From Pseudomonas sp. WS 5079 (GTDB taxonomy: Bacteria > Pseudomonadota > Gammaproteobacteria > Pseudomonadales > Pseudomonadaceae), in NCBI RefSeq assembly GCF_012985465.1, contig NZ_JAAQWN010000004.1:496001-560000 (forward strand): a DNA stretch of 64,000 nucleotides. The letters are read 5' to 3'. The notes beneath the pieces were generated by a model that was not told the origin of the DNA, searched no databases, and worked only from the letters and a program-made list of their open reading frames with translations. The position numbers and the translations under genes are program-made. Below are positions 53,440-64,000 of this stretch, one piece after another; position 1 is the first letter of the stretch, and each line of letters starts with the position of its first letter.

Positions 53440-53603
53440 CGCTCTCAGGGCGGGGTGCAATTCCCCACCGGCGGTAATTGCGCGCAATGCGCATAGCCCG
53501 CGAGCGCTTGGCGCCTCGAACTGCTCACGCAGGACGGCGGCAAGGTCAGCAGACCCGGTGTGATCCCGGGGCCGACGGTCATAGTCCGGATGAAGAGAGA
53601 ACG
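53440..53603 (+). ncRNA. FMN riboswitch (RFN element)
   Basis: The conserved RFN blocks appear in order: CTCTCAGGGCGGGGTG, CCCCACCGGCGGTAAT, AGCCCGCGAGCG, GGTCAGCAGACCCGGTG and GATGAAGAGAGAACG. It lies 117 bases before the lumazine synthase start on the same strand and would lower its expression when FMN is plentiful. Confidence 0.95.
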
Positions 53604-53719
53604 GGATTGGCGCCTAAGGGCCGTGTGCTGATTTCATGCCTGCATGACACAGCTGCTCGTACCCTTAAATCCCATTCGATTCATAACGCCCTGTTTTTTT
53701 CATAAACAGGAGTCAGAAC

Positions 53720-54229
53720 ATGCAACCCACCGCAATCGACAGCAAGAGCAAAAACCACCACGGTGAGCGCGTCGCGTTTATCCAGGCTTGCTGGCACAAA
53801 GATATTGTTGATCAGAGCCGTAAAGGCTTCCTCGCCGAAATGCTCGTCCAGGGCTACCAAGAGTCGGACATCGATTTCTTTGAAGTCGGCGGCGCCTTTG
53901 AAATGCCCCTGCACGCCAAGCTACTGGCCAAGTCCGGCCGCTACGCCGGCATCGTCGCCGCCGCCCTGGTGGTGGACGGTGGGATCTATCGCCACGAGTT
54001 CGTCGCACAATCGGTAGTCAGCGGCCTGATGCAGGTGCAGTTGGAAACCGAAGTGCCAGTGTTCTCGGTGTCCCTGACGCCGCATCACTTCCACGCGGGC
54101 AGCGAGCACCACAACTTCTTCTTTGAGCACTTTGTGCACAAGGGCAAGGAAGCTGCGCAGACCTGCGCCGATACCCTGCACAAGATCCGCGCGATTCGCC
54201 GCAATGAGCCGCGTGCCTTAGCAGTCTAA
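53720..54229 (+). CDS. ribH: 6,7-dimethyl-8-ribityllumazine synthase, type II (RibH2)
   Basis: The 169-residue protein has the lumazine-synthase substrate motifs FEVGGAFEMPL and the type II hallmark GGIYRHEFVAQSVV with LTPHHFH. It condenses ribulose-phosphate derivative and diaminouracil to lumazine. The usual RibH with the rest of rib genes is not in this window, so this is probably an extra copy. It is the sole gene under the FMN riboswitch. Confidence 0.9.
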   Translation: MQPTAIDSKSKNHHGERVAFIQACWHKDIVDQSRKGFLAEMLVQGYQESDIDFFEVGGAFEMPLHAKLLAKSGRYAGIVAAALVVDGGIYRHEFVAQSVVSGLMQVQLETEVPVFSVSLTPHHFHAGSEHHNFFFEHFVHKGKEAAQTCADTLHKIRAIRRNEPRALAV

Positions 54230-54266
54230 GCAACCCTACCCAACCCAGTGTAAAAACTGGGTCTGG

Positions 54267-54357
54267 GTGGGAGCTGGCTTGCCTGCGATAGCATCGCCTC
54301 GAGGTAACTGACAGACCGAGTTGATGCTATCGCAGGCAAGCCAGCTCCTACAGTTGA
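54267..54357. repeat. REP doublet
   Basis: The inverted 'gggagctggcttgcctgcgat' arms lie between the convergent ribH and aruE/astE ends. Confidence 0.87.
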
Positions 54358-54375
54358 CCGCGCTGAACCCAAGGT

Positions 54376-55380
54376 TCAGGCCAGGCCAACATCTGTGGTC
54401 GGCACAATCAGGATGCCCGCCCGCAAGCCATTCTTGACCTTCGGGTTGGGGAAGATAATGCGCGCGCCCTCCTCCTCGATCACCCAGCGGGTCTTGGCGA
54501 TGTCCTCGGCCAGCAGGTAGCCCTTCTCCAGTTCCGAAAAGTTCTCCACATCCGCCGGCAAATGCAGGGTAAAGGCGTCACTGTGCTTGATGATTTCCCG
54601 GGCCACGCTGAACAACTTCAGGCCGTCCAGGCCCTCGGCGGCCGGCTCGTTGCCTTCGATGATTTGCTTGAGGCGGGTTTCCAGGCGCGATACATCCACC
54701 CCCTGGTTCTGCCCGAATGGACGGGCCTTGCCCAGTTCCAGGGTGAACGACTCGGCGCCCAGTTGCTCGTAGGTAAACGCGGTGAAAGTGATGGAGGTCT
54801 TGTTCTGCAACAGCACCGCTTCCATGCCGGCCGCGCGCAAGCGGGCCAGTTCGGTGCGGGAGTGTTGGCGCCCTTCCTTGAAGGGGTACAGGGCAAACTG
54901 CTCGATCTTCGAACCGCGAATCGCCGTGTGCAGGTCGTAGTGCAGGCGCGAACGGCCGGGCACGCTGAAGAAGGTGCGGGCCAACTGCTCAAGCTCGGCG
55001 GCGCGCATGGCTTCGGGGCCGATGCTTTGTTCGTGGCGGCCGTTGAACAGCCGGTTGACGTCCTGCTCGAGGTAACGCTCGCCGCGACGCATGGCCTCGG
55101 GGTTGCCGAACAGGAACAGAATACGGGTACGGGGCTTGATCTCCCCGCGGGCGATGCCATGCAACAGGCGGTCGGCCAATTCGATCGGCGCGGTTTCGTT
55201 GCCATGGATGCCGGATGACAGCAGCACATCGGCGCCGTTGTCCCGTGCCTCAGGAGGCCGCACCTCGAGTGCGCCCTCACTGAGCCAGCGCATTTGCACG
55301 CCGTCGACAGTCAGTTGAATTTTTTGCGCCGGTTCACGACCGGCGAGGGTCAGTTCAAGCAGTTTGCCGAGGGCGAGCAT
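54376..55380 (-). CDS. astE: Succinylglutamate desuccinylase (AstE/AruE)
   Basis: The 334-residue zinc enzyme has the HGNE motif in [14 protein letters not shown], a third zinc ligand in [12 protein letters not shown] and the catalytic Glu in [14 protein letters not shown]. It releases succinate and glutamate at the end of the arginine succinyltransferase pathway. It is the last gene of the aru/ast operon, after a small conserved protein. Confidence 0.95.
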   Translation of the reverse strand: MLALGKLLELTLAGREPAQKIQLTVDGVQMRWLSEGALEVRPPEARDNGADVLLSSGIHGNETAPIELADRLLHGIARGEIKPRTRILFLFGNPEAMRRGERYLEQDVNRLFNGRHEQSIGPEAMRAAELEQLARTFFSVPGRSRLHYDLHTAIRGSKIEQFALYPFKEGRQHSRTELARLRAAGMEAVLLQNKTSITFTAFTYEQLGAESFTLELGKARPFGQNQGVDVSRLETRLKQIIEGNEPAAEGLDGLKLFSVAREIIKHSDAFTLHLPADVENFSELEKGYLLAEDIAKTRWVIEEEGARIIFPNPKVKNGLRAGILIVPTTDVGLA

Positions 55381-55392
55381 AGAGCAGCTTCC

Positions 55393-55683
55393 TTAGTGGT
55401 TGCAGCCTGGGCCGTGGACGTGATCGTCGTCATCACCTTCAACGTCGGCCGGTTCCATTTCCAGTTGCAGGCTCATCAGGTTGGTGGCCAGCGGGCGCAT
55501 CAGCAGGTTGGCGTACTCGGCGTCGCCTTCTTCCACGTCCACGCCGATCAGCAGTTGGCCACGGCCATCGTGCTGGATCCAGATTTCCTTGCCCTGCCAC
55601 ACCACGGCCAGGCGGGTGCAAGAGGTTTCCAGCTGGGTGCCGTCGGTGTCTTCAAGGATCAGCTTCAGGGTATCGGTGGTCAT
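55393..55683 (-). CDS. Conserved small protein of the AST cluster
   Basis: The 96-residue protein begins MTTDTLKLILEDTDGTQLETSC and has an acidic, His-rich tail (DVEGDDDDHVHGPGCNH) that may bind metal. Homologues occur in the same position between astB and astE in Pseudomonas. Its function is unknown; it is tightly packed, 12 bases before astE. Confidence 0.75.
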   Translation of the reverse strand: MTTDTLKLILEDTDGTQLETSCTRLAVVWQGKEIWIQHDGRGQLLIGVDVEEGDAEYANLLMRPLATNLMSLQLEMEPADVEGDDDDHVHGPGCNH

Positions 55684-55706
55684 AAATAAGTCTCAGCCGT
55701 GTGGCT

Positions 55707-57053
55707 TTAATTGATCTGGAAAGGATAAACCGAGCCCAGTTTAAGGATTTGCGTCAGTTCATCCAATGCCGTGCGACATTCGAGCAGCAACTGCGGGTCA
55801 GCCAGATCGGTTTCACGCAGGCTGTCGCGGTAGTGCTTGCCGACCCATTGGGTCAACGTTTCGTACAGCGGTGCAGTCATGATAACCCCTGGATTGACCG
55901 CCGCCAGTTCAGCCTCCTTCAACGCCACGCGCAAACGCAGGCAGGCCGGGCCGCCGCCATTCTGCATGCTTTGCTTGAGGTCGAAGACTTTCACTTCGCC
56001 GACCGGCCCACCGGCACTGGTCAGGCTTTGCAGGTAGTGCCAGACACGCTCGTTGTTGCGGCACTCCTCGGGCACGATCAGCAGCATCGAACCGTCGGCG
56101 CGGCTCAGCAACTGGCTGTTGAACAGGTAGGAGCGCACGGCGTCTTCGACGCTGACCAGGGCGCGGGGTACGCAGATTGCCTGGAAATTGCCGCCGAGCT
56201 TGCCCAGCTTGGCCTGCAGTTCAGCGAGCATCTGCTCGGTATTGAGGAACGCATCCTCGTGATAGAACAACACCTCACCGTTACCCACTGCGATCACGTC
56301 GTTGTGGAACACCCCGGCATCGATCACGGCCGGGTTCTGCTGGCCGTAGACCACACCGTCATCCTGCAGGCCATGCAAACGCGCAACCGCCTGGGACGCT
56401 TCGAGGGTCTGGCGCGCCGGGTACTTTTGCGGCGCTGGGTAGCGGGTGTCGAACGCACTGCGGCCGAACACGAAAAACTCCACGCCCGCCTCGCCATATT
56501 CGCGGCAGAAGCGGGTGTGGTTGGCGGCGCCTTCGTCACCGAACTGCGCCACGGCCGGCAACGCGGCGTGGTGGGCGAAGTGCTGCTGATCGGCAAACAT
56601 CGCCCCCAGCACGCGGCTGGTGGTCGGGTGTTCGATGCTGCGGTGGTATTTGCAGTTGAGGTTGGCGGCGGTGAAATGCACGCGGCCGTCAAACGTGTCG
56701 GCGCTCGGGCTGACCGTCGCGGCGTTGGCCACCCACATGCTCGAGGCCGAACAACTGGCCACCAGCAACGGCATGGCGTGCTTGGCCGCCTGCTGGATCA
56801 CCTGGGCGTCTGTGCCGGCAAAGCCAAGGCTGCGCAGCGCGGCGACATCCGGACGTTCCTGGGGAGCAAGCACACCTTGCACAAAGCCCATGTCCATCAG
56901 GGCTTTCATTTTCGCCAGGCCCTGCAGCGCCGCTTCCCTGGGGTTGGAAGATTGCTGGCTGTTGCTCTGGGACGCGACGTTGCCGTAGGACAAACCGCCG
57001 TAGTTATGGGTCGGCCCCACGAGACCGTCAAAATTGACTTCACAGGATTTCAT
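55707..57053 (-). CDS. astB: N-succinylarginine dihydrolase (AstB/AruB)
   Basis: The 448-residue amidinotransferase-fold enzyme begins [20 protein letters not shown] and has the nucleophile-region [14 protein letters not shown] near residue 370. It converts succinylarginine to succinylornithine with release of ammonia and CO2. The MKSCEVN start gives the standard length. It lies in the aru operon between astD and the small protein. Confidence 0.95.
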   Translation of the reverse strand: MKSCEVNFDGLVGPTHNYGGLSYGNVASQSNSQQSSNPREAALQGLAKMKALMDMGFVQGVLAPQERPDVAALRSLGFAGTDAQVIQQAAKHAMPLLVASCSASSMWVANAATVSPSADTFDGRVHFTAANLNCKYHRSIEHPTTSRVLGAMFADQQHFAHHAALPAVAQFGDEGAANHTRFCREYGEAGVEFFVFGRSAFDTRYPAPQKYPARQTLEASQAVARLHGLQDDGVVYGQQNPAVIDAGVFHNDVIAVGNGEVLFYHEDAFLNTEQMLAELQAKLGKLGGNFQAICVPRALVSVEDAVRSYLFNSQLLSRADGSMLLIVPEECRNNERVWHYLQSLTSAGGPVGEVKVFDLKQSMQNGGGPACLRLRVALKEAELAAVNPGVIMTAPLYETLTQWVGKHYRDSLRETDLADPQLLLECRTALDELTQILKLGSVYPFQIN

Positions 57054-57148
57054 CGGCGAGGCTCCACGAACATCTGTTTTTATAGGCATCAAAGGTCTTC
57101 AACACACCACAAACCTGTCTTTGCAAACCCGATCAACTGCAGGTGCTG

Positions 57149-57257
57149 GCTTGTGTAGGAGCTGGCTTGCCTGCGATGGCATCCCCTCGGTCTGGCTGAA
57201 AGACCGAGGTGCCCGCATCGCAGGCAAGCCAGCTCCCACACAAGCCCGCTCCCACAT

Positions 57258-57258
<1 letters not shown>
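57149..57258. repeat. REP doublet plus extra half
   Basis: Inverted 'ggagctggcttgcctgcgat' arms flank about 40 bases, followed by an extra 'caagcccgctcccaca' half, in the gap between astB and astD. It lies inside an operon, so any transcript would include it. Confidence 0.85.
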
Positions 57259-59749
<2,491 letters not shown>

Positions 59750-59799
59750 GCTATCTCCTCAGACGGGCCGCTTTGCAGCCACCCGCGAAACTCTGCTTT

Positions 59800-60819
59800 T
59801 TAAACCGCTACCAGGCGCACGCTGGCGCCTTCGCCGACGCCCAGGGCTTCGGCCGCTTCCAGGTCCAGGGTCACCGGCTTGCCTGGCGCGTAGTCCAGTT
59901 CCAGCATCACTGCGCGGTAATCCTGCAACTGCGCGTTGCTCACCAGGTACTGGCGGCCGACGCCCTTGACCATCTCGCCGATCTTCACCGGCACCACGCG
60001 GCTCTGGGCGATCGAACGGATGCCCGAGACCCGCGCATGCAGGGTCGGGCCACCGTCGAAGATGTCGATGTAATGATCGGTTTCAAAACCTTCGCGCATC
60101 AGGATGTCGAAGGTGATCTGCGCACGCGGGTGCACCTGGCCCATGGCTTCCTGGGCTTCGTCGGGCAACAGCGGCACGTAGATCGGGTAGTGGGGCATCA
60201 GCTCGGCGAGGAAGGTGCGGCTCTTCAACCCGCACAGGCGCTCGGCGGCGGCGTAGTTGAGGTCGAAGAAGTTGCGGCCGATGGCGTCCCAGAACGGCGA
60301 ATCACCGTTCTCGTCGCTGTAGCCGACAATCTCGGTCACCACCGAGTCGGCAAAACGCTCGGGGTGGCTTGCGACAAACAGCAGGCGGCCACGGGAGTTG
60401 AGTTCCGACCAGGCCGAACCCACCAGTTCCGGCACCACGTAGAAGCTGGTCAGCAAGCTGTTGCCGGTCAGGTCGTGGCACTGGGACAGGACGTGAATTT
60501 TGTTGTGGATCTTCAGTTCGCGGGACGCGTGGACGAAGGTCTCGTTGCGAAAGCTGTAGAACGGCTCGGAATAACCGGCCGAGGCAACGATGGCCGAACA
60601 GCCCACCAGCTTGCCGGCGACAGTGTCTTCGAGGACAAAGAAATAGCTTTCTTCACCGTTGAAACTCACTTCGGCGGCGAAGGACGCTTCGCTGGCGGCG
60701 ATTTTGTCGCTCAGGCGTTCAACGTCATCCGGCAGGGAGGTGACACCAATCGGGCTGTCCGCAGCCAGACGCTGTACCTCGCCCAGATCAGCCATTTGCG
60801 CGGGGCGCATCACCAGCAT
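59800..60819 (-). CDS. aruF: Arginine/ornithine N-succinyltransferase, alpha subunit (AruF)
   Basis: The 339-residue AstA-family protein is a paralogue of AruG (MLVMRPAQMADLGEVQRLAAD; YIDIFDGGPTLHARVSGIRSI). Together they catalyse the first step of arginine and ornithine succinylation. It is upstream of aruG by 50 bases and downstream of aruC across a REP doublet. Confidence 0.94.
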   Translation of the reverse strand: MLVMRPAQMADLGEVQRLAADSPIGVTSLPDDVERLSDKIAASEASFAAEVSFNGEESYFFVLEDTVAGKLVGCSAIVASAGYSEPFYSFRNETFVHASRELKIHNKIHVLSQCHDLTGNSLLTSFYVVPELVGSAWSELNSRGRLLFVASHPERFADSVVTEIVGYSDENGDSPFWDAIGRNFFDLNYAAAERLCGLKSRTFLAELMPHYPIYVPLLPDEAQEAMGQVHPRAQITFDILMREGFETDHYIDIFDGGPTLHARVSGIRSIAQSRVVPVKIGEMVKGVGRQYLVSNAQLQDYRAVMLELDYAPGKPVTLDLEAAEALGVGEGASVRLVAV

Positions 60820-60888
60820 GGTGTCACTCCTTAACTCGAAAACTTCATAAAAAAATGCCGGACACTGAACCTGGAATCACCCAGGTTC

Positions 60889-60983
60889 CAATGTGGGAGC
60901 GGGCTTGCCCGCGATTGCGGTGGGCCAGTCACAACAACGTCGACTGACAGATCGCTATCGCGGGCAAGCCCGCTCCCACATTT
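60889..60983. repeat. REP doublet
   Basis: Inverted 'gggagcgggcttgcccgcga' arms lie in the gap between aruF and aruC. Confidence 0.87.
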
Positions 60984-61013
60984 GATCCGGTTCGTTAGAT
61001 AAATGTGTATCTA

Positions 61014-62333
<1,320 letters not shown>

Positions 62334-62363
62334 TTATAGCGCCAACCCCCGTTTTACGCGGGT

Positions 62364-62379
62364 TTACGCCAATGCGACA
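62364..62379 (-). promoter_or_regulatory. ArgR half-site (TGTCGC-N8-AA), second copy
   Basis: A second exact fit, 51 bases from the first in the same orientation. Confidence 0.7.
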
Positions 62380-62475
62380 AATAGCTTCGCAATGGCGCAG
62401 TTTAAACAGAAGACAGGCGGTTGCGGCAGTGCCGTGGGAATTTTGCTCAGCTGCATCCGCAGGGCAAGGCCCTGC

Positions 62476-63456
62476 TCAGCCGCGCTCGGATGGCACCGAC
62501 GACAACTCGAACGGGCTGCTGCTGCGCCGCTGGTTGCGATCTTCACGGGGGGTGGCGCCGAAGAAGTTGCGGTAGGCGCTGGAAAAGTGCGGCCCCGAGG
62601 AGAAGCCGCAGGACAGGCCGATCTGGATGATCGATTTGCTGGTTTGCATCAGCATCTGGCGCGCCTTGTTCAGGCGCAGCTCCAGGTAGTACTGGCTGGG
62701 AACGCGGTTGAGGTACTGCTTGAAGATGCGCTCCAGTTGTCGTCGCGACACGCACACATGCTGGGCGATTTCGTCGGTGGTCAGCGGCTCTTCGATATTG
62801 GCTTCCATCAGCAACACTGCCTGGGTCAGCTTCGGATGGCTGGACCCCAGGCGGTTCTGCAATGGAATGCGCTGGCGTTCGCCACCTTCGCGGATGCGCT
62901 CTACCACCAATTCTTCGGAGACCGCACCGGCCAGTTCGGCACCGTGATCACGGGCCAACACCGCCAGCAGCAGGTCGAGCACCGACATGCCACCGCAGGC
63001 GGTCAGGCGATCACGGTCCCAGTCGAACAAATGGCTGGTGGCGATGACCTTGGGGAAACGCTCGGCAAAGTCATCCTGCCAGCGCCAGTGCACGGCGGCG
63101 CGATAGCCGTCGAGCAAACCCAGTTGCGCCAACGGATACACGCCCGCCGACAAGCCGCCGATCACGCAGCCGGCACGCACCAGTTGCTTGAGCGCGGTGC
63201 CCAACTGGGACGCGATCACGGTGGGCGGCTCGTCGGCCAGCAGGAACAGCTTCTGGAAGCCTTCCAGCTTGCCGGCCCAGGGTTCGCCGGGCAGCCTCCA
63301 GCCACCCTCGACCGGCGGCTCGGCCTGCAGGAATGACACCTCGTAGACCACGTCTGGATGCACCCGCTGGGCCACACGCAAGGCCTCCTCAGCCAGCGCA
63401 AGCGTCAGGGCTTTAGTGCTGGGCCAAATCAGGAAACCAATGCGATGGGCTGTCAT
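62476..63456 (-). CDS. argR: AraC-type arginine regulator ArgR
   Basis: The 326-residue protein has a DJ-1/GATase-like N-terminal domain (IGFLIWPSTKALTLALAEEAL) and a C-terminal AraC double helix-turn-helix (LTTDEIAQHVCVSRRQLERIFKQYL; IIQIGLSCGFSSGPHFSSAYRNFFG). In Pseudomonas, ArgR responds to arginine and activates the aru and transport operons. It lies just before aruC and after the ABC transporter genes, its normal place. Confidence 0.93.
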   Translation of the reverse strand: MTAHRIGFLIWPSTKALTLALAEEALRVAQRVHPDVVYEVSFLQAEPPVEGGWRLPGEPWAGKLEGFQKLFLLADEPPTVIASQLGTALKQLVRAGCVIGGLSAGVYPLAQLGLLDGYRAAVHWRWQDDFAERFPKVIATSHLFDWDRDRLTACGGMSVLDLLLAVLARDHGAELAGAVSEELVVERIREGGERQRIPLQNRLGSSHPKLTQAVLLMEANIEEPLTTDEIAQHVCVSRRQLERIFKQYLNRVPSQYYLELRLNKARQMLMQTSKSIIQIGLSCGFSSGPHFSSAYRNFFGATPREDRNQRRSSSPFELSSVPSERG

Positions 63457-63544
63457 GGAGGGCTATCCGAAACGAAAACGGTAATGAAGACAAGGGCCAA
63501 TGCTAGCCCGTAAACCAACACAAATCTCAAAACAAACAGAGATC

Positions 63545-63620
63545 TAATGTGGGAGCTGGCTTGCCGGCGATAGCGGTGGGACTGGCTTACCGCTATCGCC
63601 GGCAAGCCGGCTCCTACAAG
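63545..63620. repeat. REP doublet
   Basis: Inverted arms around 'gggagctggcttgccggcga' and 'tcgccggcaagccggctcc' lie between argR and the ABC ATPase gene. Confidence 0.8.
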
Positions 63621-63683
63621 GAATCGAGGCCAACCTCAAGGCTGCGAAGCATGCACTATTTCAGTGCATAAACGCAGCCTTGT

Positions 63684-64000
63684 TTACTTCAAGCTACCGG
63701 ACAAGAACTGCTGCAACCGCTCGGACTGCGGGTTGACCAGCACTTCACGCGGGTTGCCGCGCTCTTCGACAATGCCTTTGTGCAGGAACACCAACTGGTT
63801 GGACACTTCACGGGCAAAGCCCATTTCGTGGGTCACTACCACCATCGTCCGGCCTTCCAGGGCCAGGTCCTGCATGACCTTCAACACTTCGCCGACCAAC
63901 TCCGGGTCAAGGGCCGAGGTCGGCTCGTCAAACAGCATCACCTCAGGCTCCATCGCCAGCGCCCGGGCAATCGCCACGCGCTGCTGCTCGCCACCGGACA
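63684..64000 (-). CDS. aotP: Amino-acid ABC transporter ATPase, partial (AotP-like)
   Basis: Only the C-terminal 105 residues are present; the gene continues beyond the window. It has the ABC signature SGGEQQRVAIARAL, the Walker B motif VMLFDEPTSALDPELV and the H-loop VVVTHEMGFA. It matches the polar amino-acid uptake class; in Pseudomonas the aotJQMP arginine/ornithine transporter precedes argR. The identification as AotP comes from this position. Confidence 0.85.
   Translation of the reverse strand, partial: SGGEQQRVAIARALAMEPEVMLFDEPTSALDPELVGEVLKVMQDLALEGRTMVVVTHEMGFAREVSNQLVFLHKGIVEERGNPREVLVNPQSERLQQFLSGSLK

Overview
The window is a chromosomal segment of a Pseudomonas, most likely of the P. 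fluorescens group. The evidence is the gene content and order (arginine succinyltransferase cluster aruC-F-G-D-B-E beside an AraC-type ArgR; alaS-lysC-rsmA-tRNA-Ser-tRNA-Arg; AmrZ; phoPQ-pcpS-two-component-nrdA), the GC-rich codon use, and many paired REP sequences around the cores 'gggcttgcccgcga' and 'tggcttgcctgcga'.

Layout. (1) 1-9.8 kb: arsC-wrbA-DUF2069, a DNA glycosylase, ttcA, a roughly 1 kb tandem array of 136-bp REP pairs, a YIP1 protein, a SprT-like protein, a CoA-transferase/racemase, dctA and a divergent AraC regulator. (2) 9.9-19 kb: phoQP, the phosphopantetheinyl transferase gene pcpS, an RstAB-like two-component pair, and nrdA behind a long control region with DnaA boxes and two NrdR-type boxes 31 bp apart; nrdB is not in the window. 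(3) 19-29 kb: a motility block, flgEDCB, cheR, cheV, flgA, flgM, flgN and a PilZ flagellar brake, with recognisable sigma-54 and sigma-28 promoters. Two paralogous proteins of unknown function with papain-like Gln/Cys/His spacing bracket flgBCDE. (4) 29-30.5 kb: an MFS transporter.

(5) 30.85-43.88 kb: a 13-kb integrative element in the 3' end of tRNA-Arg(CCT). It is bounded by a 48-bp direct repeat. It has a tyrosine integrase next to attL, an excisionase-like gene, a small replication-like gene with palindromic repeats after it, phage-like small genes, a serine recombinase and several cargo genes (AT-rich coiled-coil membrane protein, DUF2971, Trypco2-like, DUF4145, a PD-(D/E)XK-like protein). 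I see no conjugation or virion genes. It resembles a satellite or minimal island carrying putative defence genes.

(6) 44-64 kb: core genome again. It holds small membrane proteins, amrZ, mgtE, three tRNAs, rsmA, lysC, alaS, a threonine aldolase, an FMN riboswitch driving a type II lumazine synthase, the complete arginine succinyltransferase (AST) pathway on the minus strand (aruC to aruE), its regulator argR with two matching ArgR half-sites before aruC, and the end of an amino-acid ABC transporter ATPase.

The most interesting places are the paralogous protease-like pair around flgBCDE, the tRNA island and its cargo, the palindromes between dctA and araC, and the nrdA control region.
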